NCBI GenBank assembly: GCA_963513935.1
Contig: OY740772.1
Span: forward strand, 9,690,607 to 9,754,606
Reading direction: 5' to 3'
DNA: 64,000 bases
DNA from: Aphrophora alni
Lineage: Eukaryota; Arthropoda; Insecta; Hemiptera; Aphrophoridae
Shown: positions 46,280 through 58,221 of the stretch, in pieces
Numbering within the stretch: position 1 is the stretch's first letter
Layout: each line of letters opens with the position of its first letter
Notes under the pieces: generated by a model
What the model was told of the DNA's origin: nothing
Databases searched by the model: none
What the model saw: only the letters and a program-made list of their open reading frames with translations
Made by a program: the position numbers and the translations under genes

Positions 46280-46285
46280 AATAAA
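46280..46285 (+). terminator. PPO polyadenylation signal AATAAA
   Basis: AATAAA 122 bp after the stop codon, in an AT-rich 3' UTR. Cleavage would be expected near 46300. Another AATAAA overlaps the stop codon itself (46153-46158); it is too close to be the main signal. Confidence 0.7.
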
Positions 46286-46299
46286 TGTTTTAAAATATA

Positions 46300-47026
46300 A
46301 TTAAACCTAGTGTTATATTTTTAAAACCATTTTGTCATGATTTAGTCGTTCAGATATTCTTTTTCTGTTTTAACACAGATGTTTTAAATCTTTATTGTGA
46401 GTTTATTAAGGTTTACAACCGGTCATTTTTTTAGTTCTGTAAAGAGTATTTTTGTCCATAGATTTCCTGATAGTTCACAAAAAAAACCTCTTTAAAACAC
46501 ACACACACAAGAAATAATGAAATAACATGTCTTATGCAGTGATCACTTTATGAAAAAGTATAACTAGAACTGGTAAACCAGGGACTCTTCTGAAATATTT
46601 AAATGTTTTCCTTTTGAATACCTGTAGTGTATATTACTAAGAAAATATTACTCTCCGTAAATGGAAAGTTGTCAGTGTAAAAACTTATGTGAACACCAAC
46701 GTTAATGTAAATCCTTAATTAATTGTGGTCGGCCAATTTAAACTGTATAACCTTGAATGCTAAAATACCATTGATTGTTGGTTGCTATTTCCAAAATACA
46801 AGTCCATGCCATTCTACACTTCCTACATCTACTCTTGATCTAGTTACAGTAATATTTAACTTCAAGCAGCTTGTATGTGTTTTATTTAGCTACACCTTCA
46901 CACATACATATTTACAGTGTCTTAATAAAGTCACAACATTAGCTTTTGTTACAAACTTAAATAGAGCAAAACACATTTAGGACTGTAAACTAGGTTACCT
47001 TAATTTTTTTTTTATGATGGTTTGGA
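46300..47026. other. Downstream of PPO, no gene
   Basis: AT-rich with a short (AC)n at about 46499. An 85-codon open frame at 46723-46980 has no motif. Confidence 0.5.
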
Positions 47027-47305
47027 TTTTTGCCACTCTCCCTAAAATGGGGAATATTCGAACATACTCAAATTTTTAAAATGAGAACCCACATTTTGTG
47101 ACAGTCAAATTAAAGGGCATAGAAAGACAAAATTAATAGCACTCATGAAATATCTGTTGGATGACCCTAACCAAAATGGCGGCACAAAATGTTTTCATCA
47201 TTTTTTTTCTTTTATATCCTTTAATTTGACTGGTCACAAGATGCGGGTTACCGTTTGAAAATTTTGAATACTCCAAAATTCCCTATTTTAGAGAGAGGGG
47301 CAAAA
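47027..47305. mobile_element. Foldback with about 90-bp arms
   Basis: The left arm 47027-47116 and right arm 47218-47305 are complementary with scattered mismatches (TCAAATTAAAGG / CCTTTAATTTGA at the inner ends). The loop contains CCAAAATGGCGGCACAAAAT. A relative lies at 52466-52620 with the same core. Confidence 0.75.
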
Positions 47306-49298
47306 TTACAAGTTGTCAGAAAGGAAACGTCAGTTGACTTTGTTAACAGTCTCTAAAGGGTTTGGCTCTATACCAAAGTATTTAAGTTCATACAAAAGGA
47401 GTCGGTTCATTCATTTGGTTCAGAGAGGAGCAACACCAAAAAATTGATGGGCAATATCTGACAATGTACTAAGCAAAGCTACACTGAGCTATATTCTTTA
47501 ATGAATCTAATGGGGAGAATTCCTTTGTAATAATGTCTAAACCAAACGCTCAAAAAGTGATCCAAATATTTATTATTGTTAGATTAAAAATAATTGTTTA
47601 CTTTTTTTTTTTAAATACCCATGAGTGAAAAAAAAATGACATGAGAAGATTTTTAGATACTTTTTATAATTTTAAAATATTCAGCAAATGTTTAAAATAA
47701 TGTGATATCCAGGTAATTCATAAAGTACAATAAAAATGTTTTAATTTGTTCAAAATATTTAGGATGTATAAAATTACAATTTTCATTTTTCAAGGAAAAG
47801 CCATTTTTAAGCCGAATAATAAAAACAATTCCAGAGCCAGAAAATGTTCTTTTGAGAGTAATAAATTAGTCCAGATATAAAAAAGAAAATTCACATTAGT
47901 TTTTAGCCTTTAAATTTTGGCTAGTTTAATTTTGATCAGAAATCTTGGAAAATATCCTTTTTTCTAAGTCATAAAGAGAATATACTCTTGAATTTTTTGA
48001 GCTTTATAAAATAGCTTCATTTTGGAAAATTCCTGTTTTTACTAAAAAAATTGTAAGAATAGAAATTTCTTATTTTTGTTTTATTCAATTTATCTAAAGT
48101 CACCTTTTCGGGTAATTTTTTTATTCCAGGGTATGTAAACTACAACATTAGATCGTAGATATTTATTTTCTACAGGTTTTCTTATGTAAATGTCATTAGG
48201 AAGCAATTCCGAAGTTAGATTTTAATTTGATTCAGTCCTGAATATGTTCTGATTTGACTGAAATTACTTACCTAGTAGGCCTATATGAAGTAGAGGGTAA
48301 GTTTTGTATTCGCAAAAAAAAAAAAAAAAAAAAAATAGAGTTCCGTTTTTCGTACGAGGATCCTGTATCATGTCCTCAGGAAACTGATATGACTATAATA
48401 GTTCAATAATAATCATTATACTTTAATATACTACTTGTAATCAGGCCTATTACAGATCTTAAGATGATATTTAATCTAAACGAAGACATCCTGCCAAGGG
48501 TTATTAAGTAAACAGGATAAAGTAAACACATTTACAGAATATCATGACAAATAACAATTCTACTGAGAAAGAATTTTAAAAGCGACGACATTATATACAT
48601 GGAACGGAAAGCGTGTGTCTGATAAACTAGTCATCGTTTGTGTCAGCTTTACAATTTCATTACTTTAATATGCCGTTCGTGTGTCATAGTTTGCCTTGCA
48701 ACTTAAATTAGGAATAAAGTAATTCTAAAACAAGGAATATCAATTTACATAGTAATGAAATTTTGCGCAGCGGAAACCTAATATTGGAAAGTGAAGTCTT
48801 GTTTATATAATGCACCACTTTTTAGTATCTCTTTTATAAATAATTTAGTATCACATGTAAATAAATGGAGATAAATCACTGCACAAACTTTCTCACTCAA
48901 AACCGAATTTAAATGAACTAAAACTTATCGTCAAAAAAAACGTCAGTTTGGAGTTCTTAATCAAAAAATGAAAATGAACAATGGATGTTGTCTGTGGGGG
49001 GGGGGGACAATAATTTAAACTGGCTTTTCTTTTAGCAAGTATAAACAAGTCCTCTATTAAAACCGCGTTTCATTAAAAACGAGCACTTAATGTTTTTAAG
49101 CTGTGGTCAATGTTTATTTTTTGACCATTTAATACTGAATTGGAATAAGTTTTAATTGCGACAATGTACGCGGGATTCAATCATTAATCTTGAAAAAAAG
49201 TCTGTACAGCTGATTTTGAAAAATTGCAGATTTGAAAACACTTTCATGGTAGTTTTTTTTTTGTTTACTGGTGATTCATGAACCCCCATTTTTGGAAT
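47306..49298. other. No gene recognised
   Basis: AT-rich. An A-run of about 22 lies at 48315-48336, preceded by a TAGGCCTATATG phrase, and could be a retroposon tail. A G-run lies at about 48997-49006. Nothing coding. Confidence 0.45.
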
Positions 49299-49364
49299 CA
49301 ATGGCAAGTAATAAGTTTTGTTTGGATCCTAAGAGTCTACTTGAGCTAAATTTGATTAAAATCA
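49299..49364. repeat. Dispersed repeat, partner of 28991-29059
   Basis: Shares AATAAGTTTTGTTTGG, AGAGTCTAC and TTGATYAAAATC in the same order and spacing with 28991-29059. Both are followed by AT-rich text with an ATGGC phrase. Confidence 0.6.
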
Positions 49365-49714
49365 TTAGATAAATTTCCAGAAAATCTTAATTTTGTGTTT
49401 TTATTATGGCAGCTAACCCCCAACATTACTTCTAGTTACCTAGGAGAAGAAAATTTTGTTAGCCATCTTATTTTAGTCTACGTATTTGTGTTGTACGTGT
49501 TGACTGACCCTACAAGTCATCTACATTTAGAGAAGAGAAATTGGAATTGGAAATTTCTACCCAACGATAAACAGTTCCCTTCTGGGTAGTTTCCTTTTGT
49601 TTTCACATATGGCTAGATTAAGGGACAACGCTGTCTGCAGAGAGGTTCAAAATATGCCCATAGTTACAGTATGAGTCTCCTGTCACAAGAGTAGAATGTC
49701 ATCATGCTGATGGG

Positions 49715-49830
49715 CGTAGTGAAACTGCCCCGACATTTTAGGTACGTTTGAAATGATGAAACTGCCCCGCTATTAAAGAAGATCAAAAAGGGTCGCTTCG
49801 CAAGACCAGAAATGCTGAAATTTCCCCGAG
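49715..49830. repeat. Three degenerate units around AAACTGCCCCG
   Basis: GAAACTGCCCCGACATTTTA (about 49721), GAAACTGCCCCGCTATTAAA (about 49759) and GAAATTTCCCCGAGCG (about 49816) recur at 38- and 57-bp steps in an otherwise AT-rich area. Confidence 0.5.
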
Positions 49831-49849
49831 CGCCCGGCCCGGTAGTCAT

Positions 49850-51087
49850 TTTCTATGACTGGCTATTTACTTTAGAAAATAATATTGAAAACATTTGCCA
49901 ATTTTTCCTGAACTGATTTGGGTCATTAATCTTCAAATTGTAAAGTCAATATTGATAGATTACGTCTTTATTGGCTTATTTTTGTTTTTGTTTACAGAAA
50001 TGTGAAAACCGACATTTTAGAGATATGGTGGCCAATAATTTTGGTATCATAAAGGTTACACTGGAGCAAAATTGTTGCATCTGACTTTCTTCCCTCCCTC
50101 TGTCTACAGCTCACACACAAAGTAAAAGAAGAAATAGCGATTTAAAAAAATTCCTGTATGTCACAAAGCCTACTATGTAACCCATTAATTAAAACTCATT
50201 ATTTAGGTTGGCTACTTCATCATATACTATTAAGTACTTAATAAAATGAACAAATGTTTATTATACGCTACAATGAACCCTTTGCATTAACTTGAGCGTG
50301 TCGTGTTTAGTTTGATATACTCGTACATTCAAAGCTTGTAACCCTTCATTACAAGAGTGGCTTCAACGTAAACTGCTTAGAAGTCGAATAAGTTGCCTAT
50401 TGTTTAGGCGCACCGATGCGATTGTATACATTATTGTACAGTTGCTTTAATGTATATTATTGTTAAGTGCAAACATTTTAGACAGTAGTTTTACCTTTAG
50501 TAAATGGAAAACCATACGGTTTGAACTCTGTGACACAATTTTGTAGTTTATTATATGTAGAAATGTGTAATTTTGCAATTTGTGGTTAAACTTAACTAGT
50601 TTATATGTATACAGCAATTTGATTTCGTAGTAACTGTAGGCTTAAAACCCATTAAAAAATCACATAAACTGTTTTTGTTTAAATATACTGCCTAAAAAAA
50701 TCTATATATTGACAATTTATTTGAAAATTTGTAAATTTATTTAGTTATATATTACGTTAAACTTTGTAAACAGCAGCTAATTTTATCTTTAATGAAAATC
50801 TATTATGAATATTTCGGTACAAATTTGAATTTTAGTACATGAAAAAGATTGTTATATTATTAAAAACTGTACTCAACAACTTATGTTCTTTATAAAATAT
50901 TCCAAAATGGTTGTACCAAAATGGTAAAGTTCAATACTTGTAATAGCAAGGTTTTTTTAAAAATATTCAAAATTTGTTTTTGGTACAGTATATAAAAAAT
51001 TGTTGTCAACAAAATTAATGGCGCTCGTAAAAATTCTTAAAAACGGTAAAATAATTCTCAGTTTGAATTTTTAGATTAAATCACGTT
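49850..51087. other. No gene recognised
   Basis: AT-rich. A dispersed-repeat-like phrase GATATGGTGGCCAATAATTT lies near 50020. No coding or RNA signal. Confidence 0.45.
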
Positions 51088-51365
51088 TAACATTGTACAA
51101 AGACCGAGTGCTGCCTATAAATATGTAGACTAGTAAATTCCTTTATTGTGTAACGTTTATTAAGGTGACTAAAACATCAATTTCGCCCCTGACCTAACCT
51201 AACCTAACCTAACATAACATAACCTAACCTAACATTGTACAAAGACCGAGTGCTGCCTATAAATATGCCGACGAGTAAATTCCTTTATTATGTAACGTTT
51301 ATTAAGGTGACTAAAACATATCAATTTTGAACCTAACCTAAACTATTATAACCAAACCTAACCTA
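51088..51365. repeat. 142-bp tandem duplication ending in telomere-like CCTAA repeats
   Basis: Unit 1 (51088-51229) and unit 2 (51230 to about 51365) share about 100 bp (TAACATTGTACAAAGACCGA ... GTGACTAAAACA) with few differences. Each ends in CCTAA repeats. In unit 1 this is 51191-51233 with at least six CCTAA units and two CATAA variants. In unit 2 it is shorter and degenerate. CCTAA is the complement of TTAGG, the common insect telomere repeat. Confidence 0.85.
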
Positions 51366-51700
51366 TCATAGAAATCTTTTTAGCAGAAAACTGTGCCGCT
51401 CATTGGAAAGCCCGTAGACCTGCCAAACCCTTATTAACTGAAGATAATACGCTCAGACCACGGCAGATCAGCGGAAGACACCTAGTTTTGGTTGTAATGC
51501 TAGGTAGAAAAGATAATAAAGTAAAGACTCCTTACATTCGAATACTCTAAGAGCGTCAGGGTTGTAAGAGAACAAGAGTAGTTCCAAGAGACCTGATAGG
51601 AAAGATGAAAGAGAAACTAACCCAAGACTACATGAAAAAAGGTGTAGATCCAGCTACTGTACCTCGGGATTGACGAACCTGTACTCACTAAAGAGACCTC
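51366..51700 (+). repeat. Dispersed repeat family C, plus copy, with a coding-like end
   Basis: The conserved part is 51531-51675. One frame from 51592 reads PRDLIGKMKEKLTQDYMKKG and ends VDPATVPRD with a stop at 51672. A related MEKGVDSVEDPG is readable on the minus strand at about 58775-58811. The 5' part (51380-51530) is GC-richer and reads AENCAAHWKARRPAKPLL in one frame. It looks like the 3' end of an unidentified mobile-element ORF. Confidence 0.5.
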
Positions 51701-52019
51701 CTGAGAATTGAAATAATAATAGTTAGATGTTTAAAAAAATACATTTTAAAGCTTTATTCAAACTGGTGTCCTTCAACATTTTTATAAGCGTTTAAAAAAA
51801 AAGTTTACATAGTGTTTTTATTTGTTATTTACTTAGAAAAAAAAATATACCAAGTTTTTAAGTTTTTAAAAATAATAATAATTATGTATTATATAGGCAA
51901 ATAAATTATTACTTATCGTACACATTATTTTATCTAGCCTACTACACAGTAAAACGTTTATTTCAAATCCACTATTCGAATTGTAACAAGTCTTATTACG
52001 TTCAACTTTTTCATTACGA
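51701..52019. other. AT-rich, nothing recognised
   Basis: No gene signal. Confidence 0.45.
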
Positions 52020-52261
52020 TACAAATTCTAAACCAATCACAGCTCAAAACTGACCAATAATAACCAATAGAAAGTCAAGGTTTTTACAACTATAGTTCTG
52101 AAGTTATCAAATCAGCTGTTCTTCATTTGTCACGTTGTTTGTTGTTTCTAACATAACGTAGATATTTAACGTTGAATGGTTTTGTGCGTAGTCAGTTTTA
52201 TATTTTAAAATAATTTAAAATGGTTGATGGTAGTTTTGACGAAGAAAATACGCCCCTCTAA
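52020..52261 (+). promoter_or_regulatory. CCAAT-rich candidate promoter with short first ORF
   Basis: Three CCAAT boxes lie within 36 bp (52033, 52054, 52064), then an ATCAGCTGTT E-box at 52111, a CACGTTG phrase at 52131, and an ATG at 52220 in AAAATGG followed by 13 codons (MVDGSFDEENTPL) and a stop. This layout resembles an insect housekeeping-gene 5' end. GATG|GTAGTT could be a donor inside the ORF. No downstream exon is recognised, so it may be a detached promoter, a retrogene stub or chance. Confidence 0.3.
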
Positions 52262-52465
52262 GCGACTTAAAGTTAAAATTGGCTACAGACTATCTCTTGT
52301 ATTCTAAATCGAAGGAAAAATATGAGAAAGTGTATACTCAATTTACAGTGCGTTGGAAAGTCCCTCACCCCACCTCAACTTTTGTATGAATTTAAATAAA
52401 CCCCTTTGGGACTGTTAATTAAATCACCTGAAGTTAATTTTTGAAAATTTGCACTTCCCCTTAAA

Positions 52466-52620
52466 GGGGAGAATTTTAGGGTACTCAAAATGTTCAAATA
52501 TAAACCCCATACTGTGACATGTCATTTTAAAGGTTATAAACAGACAAAAATATTGCCGCTTACAAATTATTTTTTTGATGACCACAAACAAAATGGCGGC
52601 ACAAAATGTATTTGAGATTT
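52466..52620. repeat. Relative of the 47-kb foldback
   Basis: Matches the left arm and core of 47055-47190: GTACTCAAAATGTTCAAA, CTGTGACATGTCATTTTAAA and then CAAAATGGCGGCACAAAATG. The right arm is not recognisable nearby. Confidence 0.65.
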
Positions 52621-54936
52621 TTAAATTATAAAATCGCTAAATATGTAAAATCAGAACACTAAACAGTTTAAAAAAATGTTTGCTAGACTAATCCGAGAGA
52701 AGCATTCGACGTTGAACTGAATTTTACCTGTCCACCAAAAGTGTGCTACTTTCGTGTACACTCGAAATAAAAAAAAAAGAACCACATTATGTGACACATA
52801 AAATAAATTTCTTTTTAAGGAAAAACTAATGGGACCAACGAATTTCACTTTTAAGTTTATTAGAAATGTTATTTCTTAATGTGGATAACATTTTCAAAAA
52901 TAATATTGTATTTTTACAGTTAGTATGAGAGTTACATTTCGAATTCACAGTAATTATTTAGATTAAGTGTTCAAACAAAAATGTAACTATATGCTCAAAA
53001 TGTTATTGTTTGATTAGTAATACACAAGAGTTAGATTTTATATTTTCAGGTTTTACAAATTGAATAAACATTTAAAACAATCCAGTAAGCGTCCCCTCTT
53101 ACATGAGCTGTGTTTCCCTGTTTCTAAATGAATACAATTTGCCCTTAAGGGGAAAGTTAAGATATTTTTACAAATACGTCAGAGATAAGAGTGTGGGACG
53201 CACAGAGCTTCTATAAATAAAATTCATATTGAATACTCGAGATAATTTTAATATTAATGCTTAACTTTGTTTACGTTTTCTTTCAGTCAGACTTCTTGCA
53301 ATACAAATAAAAATAATTCCAATAATTTTCATTGGGGATACAAGATTGGACATAAAGTCAAGTCTTTCACGCGCAAACTCGTTTTTCTTTCAATTCATAA
53401 CGATTTCAGAAACCATTAATTTGTTAAATTCTGTAGATTATTACAAAAGACTTTGCAGGGTGTTGCAAAATTGTGTTTCAAAACTTCAGGAGGTGATTTC
53501 TTCTATAAACCTAAGAAAAAGTTCTTGTAACATAAGTTCGGTAATGCCTCGTTTCCCAGATAACAGCCATTATGTTTTTTTTTGCACAAAATATTTTTTA
53601 TTTCCAGAATGGTTTCACAGATTGAATTGAAACTTGGCATGGTAATGAAATAAGGCAATGTCAAATTGAAATAAATAACCAACCTAATCCAAAAACTTGT
53701 TTTAAATGGTACCCGTTTAAATAACTAAAAATATAAATGTTTATGAAAACTTTAAGCAGCCGCCTTGTCGAAACTTGTAAATTGGATTTATGTTGGTTAT
53801 TAAAAAAAAAATAGTTCCACATTAAAATAACATAAATAAAATATAAAATATTGATACGATTTAAAAAAAATACTGGTATTATACAAATATAAATTTATTA
53901 CAAATATCCTTCATCGGGTATTGTCATTTTTGCGTCGTCTGAATATTTTAAATCAAATTTAAACCAATTTTTCAATTCGATTAATGCAGAGTCTCCTTAC
54001 AGTTGTTAATATTTTGTGTTTTATAATTAAATTATTATTTTTATTTTTTAAATTTTAAATTCTATCTCTCATTACTCGCTGCAGGGCTCTTTTTGGCCCT
54101 ACAATATTTGTTTTAATTGTTGTTAATTAATTGTAAAAAACCATAGTTTGTAAATTGATAAGTTGTTACAGGTTCAGAGTCTTGAAATATATTATGTTGT
54201 TTGTTATCTAGTTTTTATTTTGTTATTGTTTTAATGTGTTATTTTTAAGTTTTTAAGCTAAACCATCTTCTTGCCCAATTTTTTGAAGGGGATAATAACT
54301 GAAATGGTTTTTCGCCTTAAACTCCAAAAACAAAAACAAATTAATGTAATCCATTAAGCTGTATAAAAATCAAGCTATAAATAACAACATCCTATATATT
54401 TTCGACTAATAGACTTAAACAGTTAAATAAATAAATGATAACAGAAATTCAATTAAATTTCATTTCACCATGCAGTTTTAAAATAGGAAAATACACAACT
54501 TAGAAGCGCTTATATAACAGGAAACATGTCTGTAATTCGGTACCACATTTAAAAATTGCCATCTGCATTAGAAAATGATGCTCTATTATAAATTAAGTTA
54601 TTCTTGAAAATTTTACTTGACAATAATAACAGAAACATTTTTAAGACAAAAATAAATTATGTGGTTTGTAAATTTTACAAGATGGAATATTTTAGAGAAA
54701 TTATTGCTACGAGATTTGTGAGAAAATACATTAGATTTGTGAGAAAATGAAACTTCTTTCAATAAGTAAAAAGTACTTATATAGTATTTTCACACTATAT
54801 TTGTGAGTTTTCACTTTCTACAGTTAATACAAAGGAGAGTTACTACAGTTTATCTAATGAGGTTGACGACAGCAGTGTTTTTATTTATTTAGGGGGATGA
54901 TGACTTTGTCTATGGCACATCCAGTGAGCTTTCAGC
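52621..54936. other. No gene recognised
   Basis: A 94-codon open frame at 53346-53630 has no motif, and its end overlaps a dispersed repeat (CAGAATGGTTTCACAGATTG with AACTTGGCATGG), so I do not call it. The rest is AT-rich. Confidence 0.45.
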
Positions 54937-55318
54937 TTAAGAGGAGGTTCCATATAACAAAAATGCCGTCTGCCGCCCATAAGACTAATGCAATACAGTA
55001 CTCTCGTTGATACCCATATTTTTCCTTCATTCTTCATCCGATTTCGTTGATTTTTTTTGATTGAAGAGGGTACTTCTTTCGTATCTTTAAGGTAGGCTAC
55101 TTTCTTAAAAAATTGCTAAAGTAAAAATATTGTTTTGGTTTTCATGTAATACAGAAAAAGATATTTTAAATTTGGTTCAACAAAACACATTCAGCTGTAC
55201 AATACCTTTCTATTGATACCTCATTTATATTTATATCTTTTAAAACAAGGAATTTAAGGGTATTATTCTATTGCATTAGTCTTATGGGCATCGGCCGGCT
55301 AGTGGAGCCTCCTCTTAA
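54937..55318. mobile_element. TTAA-flanked MITE (374 bp)
   Basis: TTAA at 54937-54940 and 55315-55318 bracket an element with inverted ends GAGGAGGTTCCA / TGGAGCCTCCTC. The complementarity continues inward after a diverged gap with GCCCATAAGACTAATGCAAT (left) and its complement (right), about 50 bp in all. The TTAA target points to the piggyBac superfamily. The ends differ from those of the piggyBac copy at 16.6 kb, so another autonomous partner is implied. No coding capacity. Confidence 0.85.
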
Positions 55319-57282
55319 CCGAGTGGACACATTTCAATGAAATTTTATTTGTCGGTATATTTTTATTACCTAGAGTTTTTAGGGCCCGTAGGATTGCCAA
55401 GGATCCTTATAATTTTATGCGAGTGTATCTCTGTAAGTCGCAACCAGTCTACACAGACAAGACGATAAATCCTATATATTTCAAACTTTGCATTTATATT
55501 CTTTGTATTTTCCACATATAGGAACAATATAGCGTTTACAAAAAAAACTTAGGGGTTGTTAAGGGGCGAAAATTATCGAAATGAAAAAATGCTTGTTTTG
55601 TAAATATTATGTGTGGGGTATCAAATAAAACTAGAAGTTATTCTGATTACGAATGTGTATGTTTATTTGACGAAAAAAATAATATCTTGTCGCTAATACA
55701 AATTTAAAGTGTCAAATATCATGCTCCCCTAAAATATAACACTGCGTGACGTAAAAATCTGAAAAGAAGTTATTTGAATTTGAAATTAAATTCCAGTGCG
55801 AAATAATGTATTATAGTTTTTTGTATGACGAATACAAATTAATTTAGCATCATAATGAGAAATGCGTTAAAACCAATAGTCATTAAAAGATTAATTGAAT
55901 ATTAATTGATTTCTCTATTGGGGTGCGTAGGTAAAATCCAGGACCTTTGTAATTTCACGCGCCTGTCAGTGCAATTTAAACTGTTTTAAAGACTTCGACT
56001 TTATAGAAATAATTGTTCCAATATGCCTACTGACCATAAATCGTGTGGATTCATAAATTTAAAAGTACCTGTTATTAGACCAAAACAAAATTTGAATTTA
56101 AAATATCGTAATAGATTCCTGTAATTGCTTCAAAACAGTGAGCATTGTTGCCGAATTTCATTTACGTTGAACGGTTTACATAAAATCAGACAAACAAAAC
56201 GACTGTGAAAACATTGTTTCAAGAAAACTATAATAAAAAAATATTTTCTTAAAACATTATCCCAGTATTTGCTAAATATAGTTTTAAAGTTATTTAAAAT
56301 TTTTAATAATCCTACAATAACTAAAACCAAATCACGTACTTTGAAAGTAAGCTCCTTAATATCTAGTTATATACAATAACACAATATACCATTGTCATAG
56401 CAAATGATACAGATGTATAATAGTGCCAAGCAACAATGAGTTTTACATATATTAACATTTCTAACACATTAGGCCGTTATTAAGGATCAACTACGTCATA
56501 AACAGGATCTTTGTGTTCATAACGCTTACAGAATTGCTGGAATATTGTCCTTCAAGAATCCTGTTCAGTAAGGAAATTCTATTTTTAAATATACAAAAAA
56601 AAAAGAAGTTGTAGTCGTTTAAACATATAAAGCAAACATTTGCAAAATTCGTAATTTAAAATTTCAATAAATAAAATAATTAAAGAAGACGTTTCAATCT
56701 TTAAGTCGTCATCATCAGTTGTTTCTGATTGTAACTGAGGTTAAATACTAATTGTTAAAACGTCCTTTTGTTGTGGTAATTTGTGTTTTCATTTGTTGTT
56801 GTTTAAGTTGTAGTTCAAACGCTTGTATTTATTACAGTTTAATAAACTCTTGAATGAATTTCAAAATAAAGTTATTGTCGATGTTATCTGTAAATTATTT
56901 CATAGTTCCTGGCTGTTTTCGCTAATAAGTAAAAATGTATGAAAATGTAAGTGTGTAATAAAACTATAAATTTTTATAATTTCAAGCTATGTAAAATTTT
57001 ACGAAAAACAAAATAGTTTAAAATCGGCAAAAAAACACCAGCTGTTATGTTTATTTATAGTAACGTTCTATTGCTTTTTGTAAAATTTAATTAGTATACC
57101 ATATTTGGTGAAAATAAGATATGCGTCGAAAAACAAACAGTACAGAAGCAGCTGTGCTATCAGCTGATTGATTCCATTGTTGATATGTTACACTGTAGTA
57201 AAGGGAAATGGGAATATATAAGGATGCAACTGGGAAGTTGAATTTTTGTTGTTTTTTTTCTTACACATGCACCTGAGTAGGA
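55319..57282. other. No gene; diverged direct repeat
   Basis: 55381-55436 and 55920-55975 share the pattern CGTAGG-CCA-GGA-CCTT-TAATTT in direct orientation. An ATCAGCTGATTG phrase lies near 57159. The rest is AT-rich without genes. Confidence 0.45.
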
Positions 57283-57520
57283 CCGAAAAAAAAGCAAAAT
57301 CGGAATGGATCTGCTCTAGAAAAGAACATAAATGGGTATTTTTGATGTATTTGAGTGGATGGCTACACTACTTTTTAAATATTTCCGTCTCTATGGGTCG
57401 CGAGAGATCAGGGGAAACCGAAAAAAATAGCAAAATCGAACTGGAGTTTCGCTAAAAAAGTGCATTTTGACGCATTCGAGTGCATAGTTACACTATTTTT
57501 TAAATATCTCGAGCTCTAGG
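57283..57520. repeat. Two-unit tandem repeat, 135-bp step
   Basis: CCGAAAAAAAAGCAAAATCG at 57283 and CCGAAAAAAATAGCAAAATC at 57418 start units that each continue to an ACACTA-TTTTTTAAATAT block. The second unit is the outer part of the palindrome arm that follows. Confidence 0.7.
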
Positions 57521-58221
57521 ATAGTACAAAAATAAAAAATAAAAATACTGTACTTGGAAATGAAGGAACTATCGAAATGGTAGGGTATAGTAACATTAAG
57601 AGTATGTACTTCCAAACCTCAAAAAATTCGAATTTCTGAATTTAAGATTTTTTTTCACTAACAATACAACAAGTGGGGTAAGAATCATCAGATCTTCACG
57701 AAAATTGGACAAAATATGTATATTTACACTAGAAATCGGTAGTCAAATCCCCCCAAATGTTTTTACTGCACAGTTGGCCATTTTCGAAATATGAAAGCAT
57801 TGTAATTTAATGAGAAGTGGTCATAGAGTAAACATTTTTTTTTTTTTAAATTGTCAGTTTTTTACCAACTTTCTAGTGAACATATGCAAGAATTTGTTTA
57901 TTAAGGTAAAGACACATAATTTGTCCAATGTTCTTGAAGATCTGATGATTCTTACCCTACTTGTTGTATTGTTAGTGAAAAAAAATCTTAAATTCAGAAA
58001 TTCGAATTTTTTTGAGGTTTGGAAGTACTCTTAATGTTACTATACCCTATTTCGATAGTTCCTTCATTTCCAAGTATTTTAATTTTTTTACTATCCCAGA
58101 GCCGGAGATATTTAAAAAATAGTGTAACTATACACTCAAAATGAATCAAAATGCACTTTTTTTTAGCGAAACTCCAGTCCGATTTTGCTATTTTTATCGG
58201 GTCCCCCTGATCTCTCGCCAC
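57397..58221. repeat. Long palindrome, arms about 320-335 bp
   Basis: The left arm 57397-57732 and right arm 57904-58221 are complementary almost throughout (for example CGAGAGATCAGGGG / CCCCTGATCTCTCG at the outer ends and TCATCAGATCTTCA / TGAAGATCTGATGA at the inner ends). The loop is about 170 bp. Differences are scattered single bases and small indels. A foldback element or an inverted duplication of satellite-like sequence. The right arm ends inside or against a mariner-type transposase fragment. Confidence 0.88.

Noticed and set aside
51188..51233. True chromosome end
   Set aside because: The array is short, contains CATAA variants and is followed by at least 12 kb of ordinary sequence, so it is interstitial.
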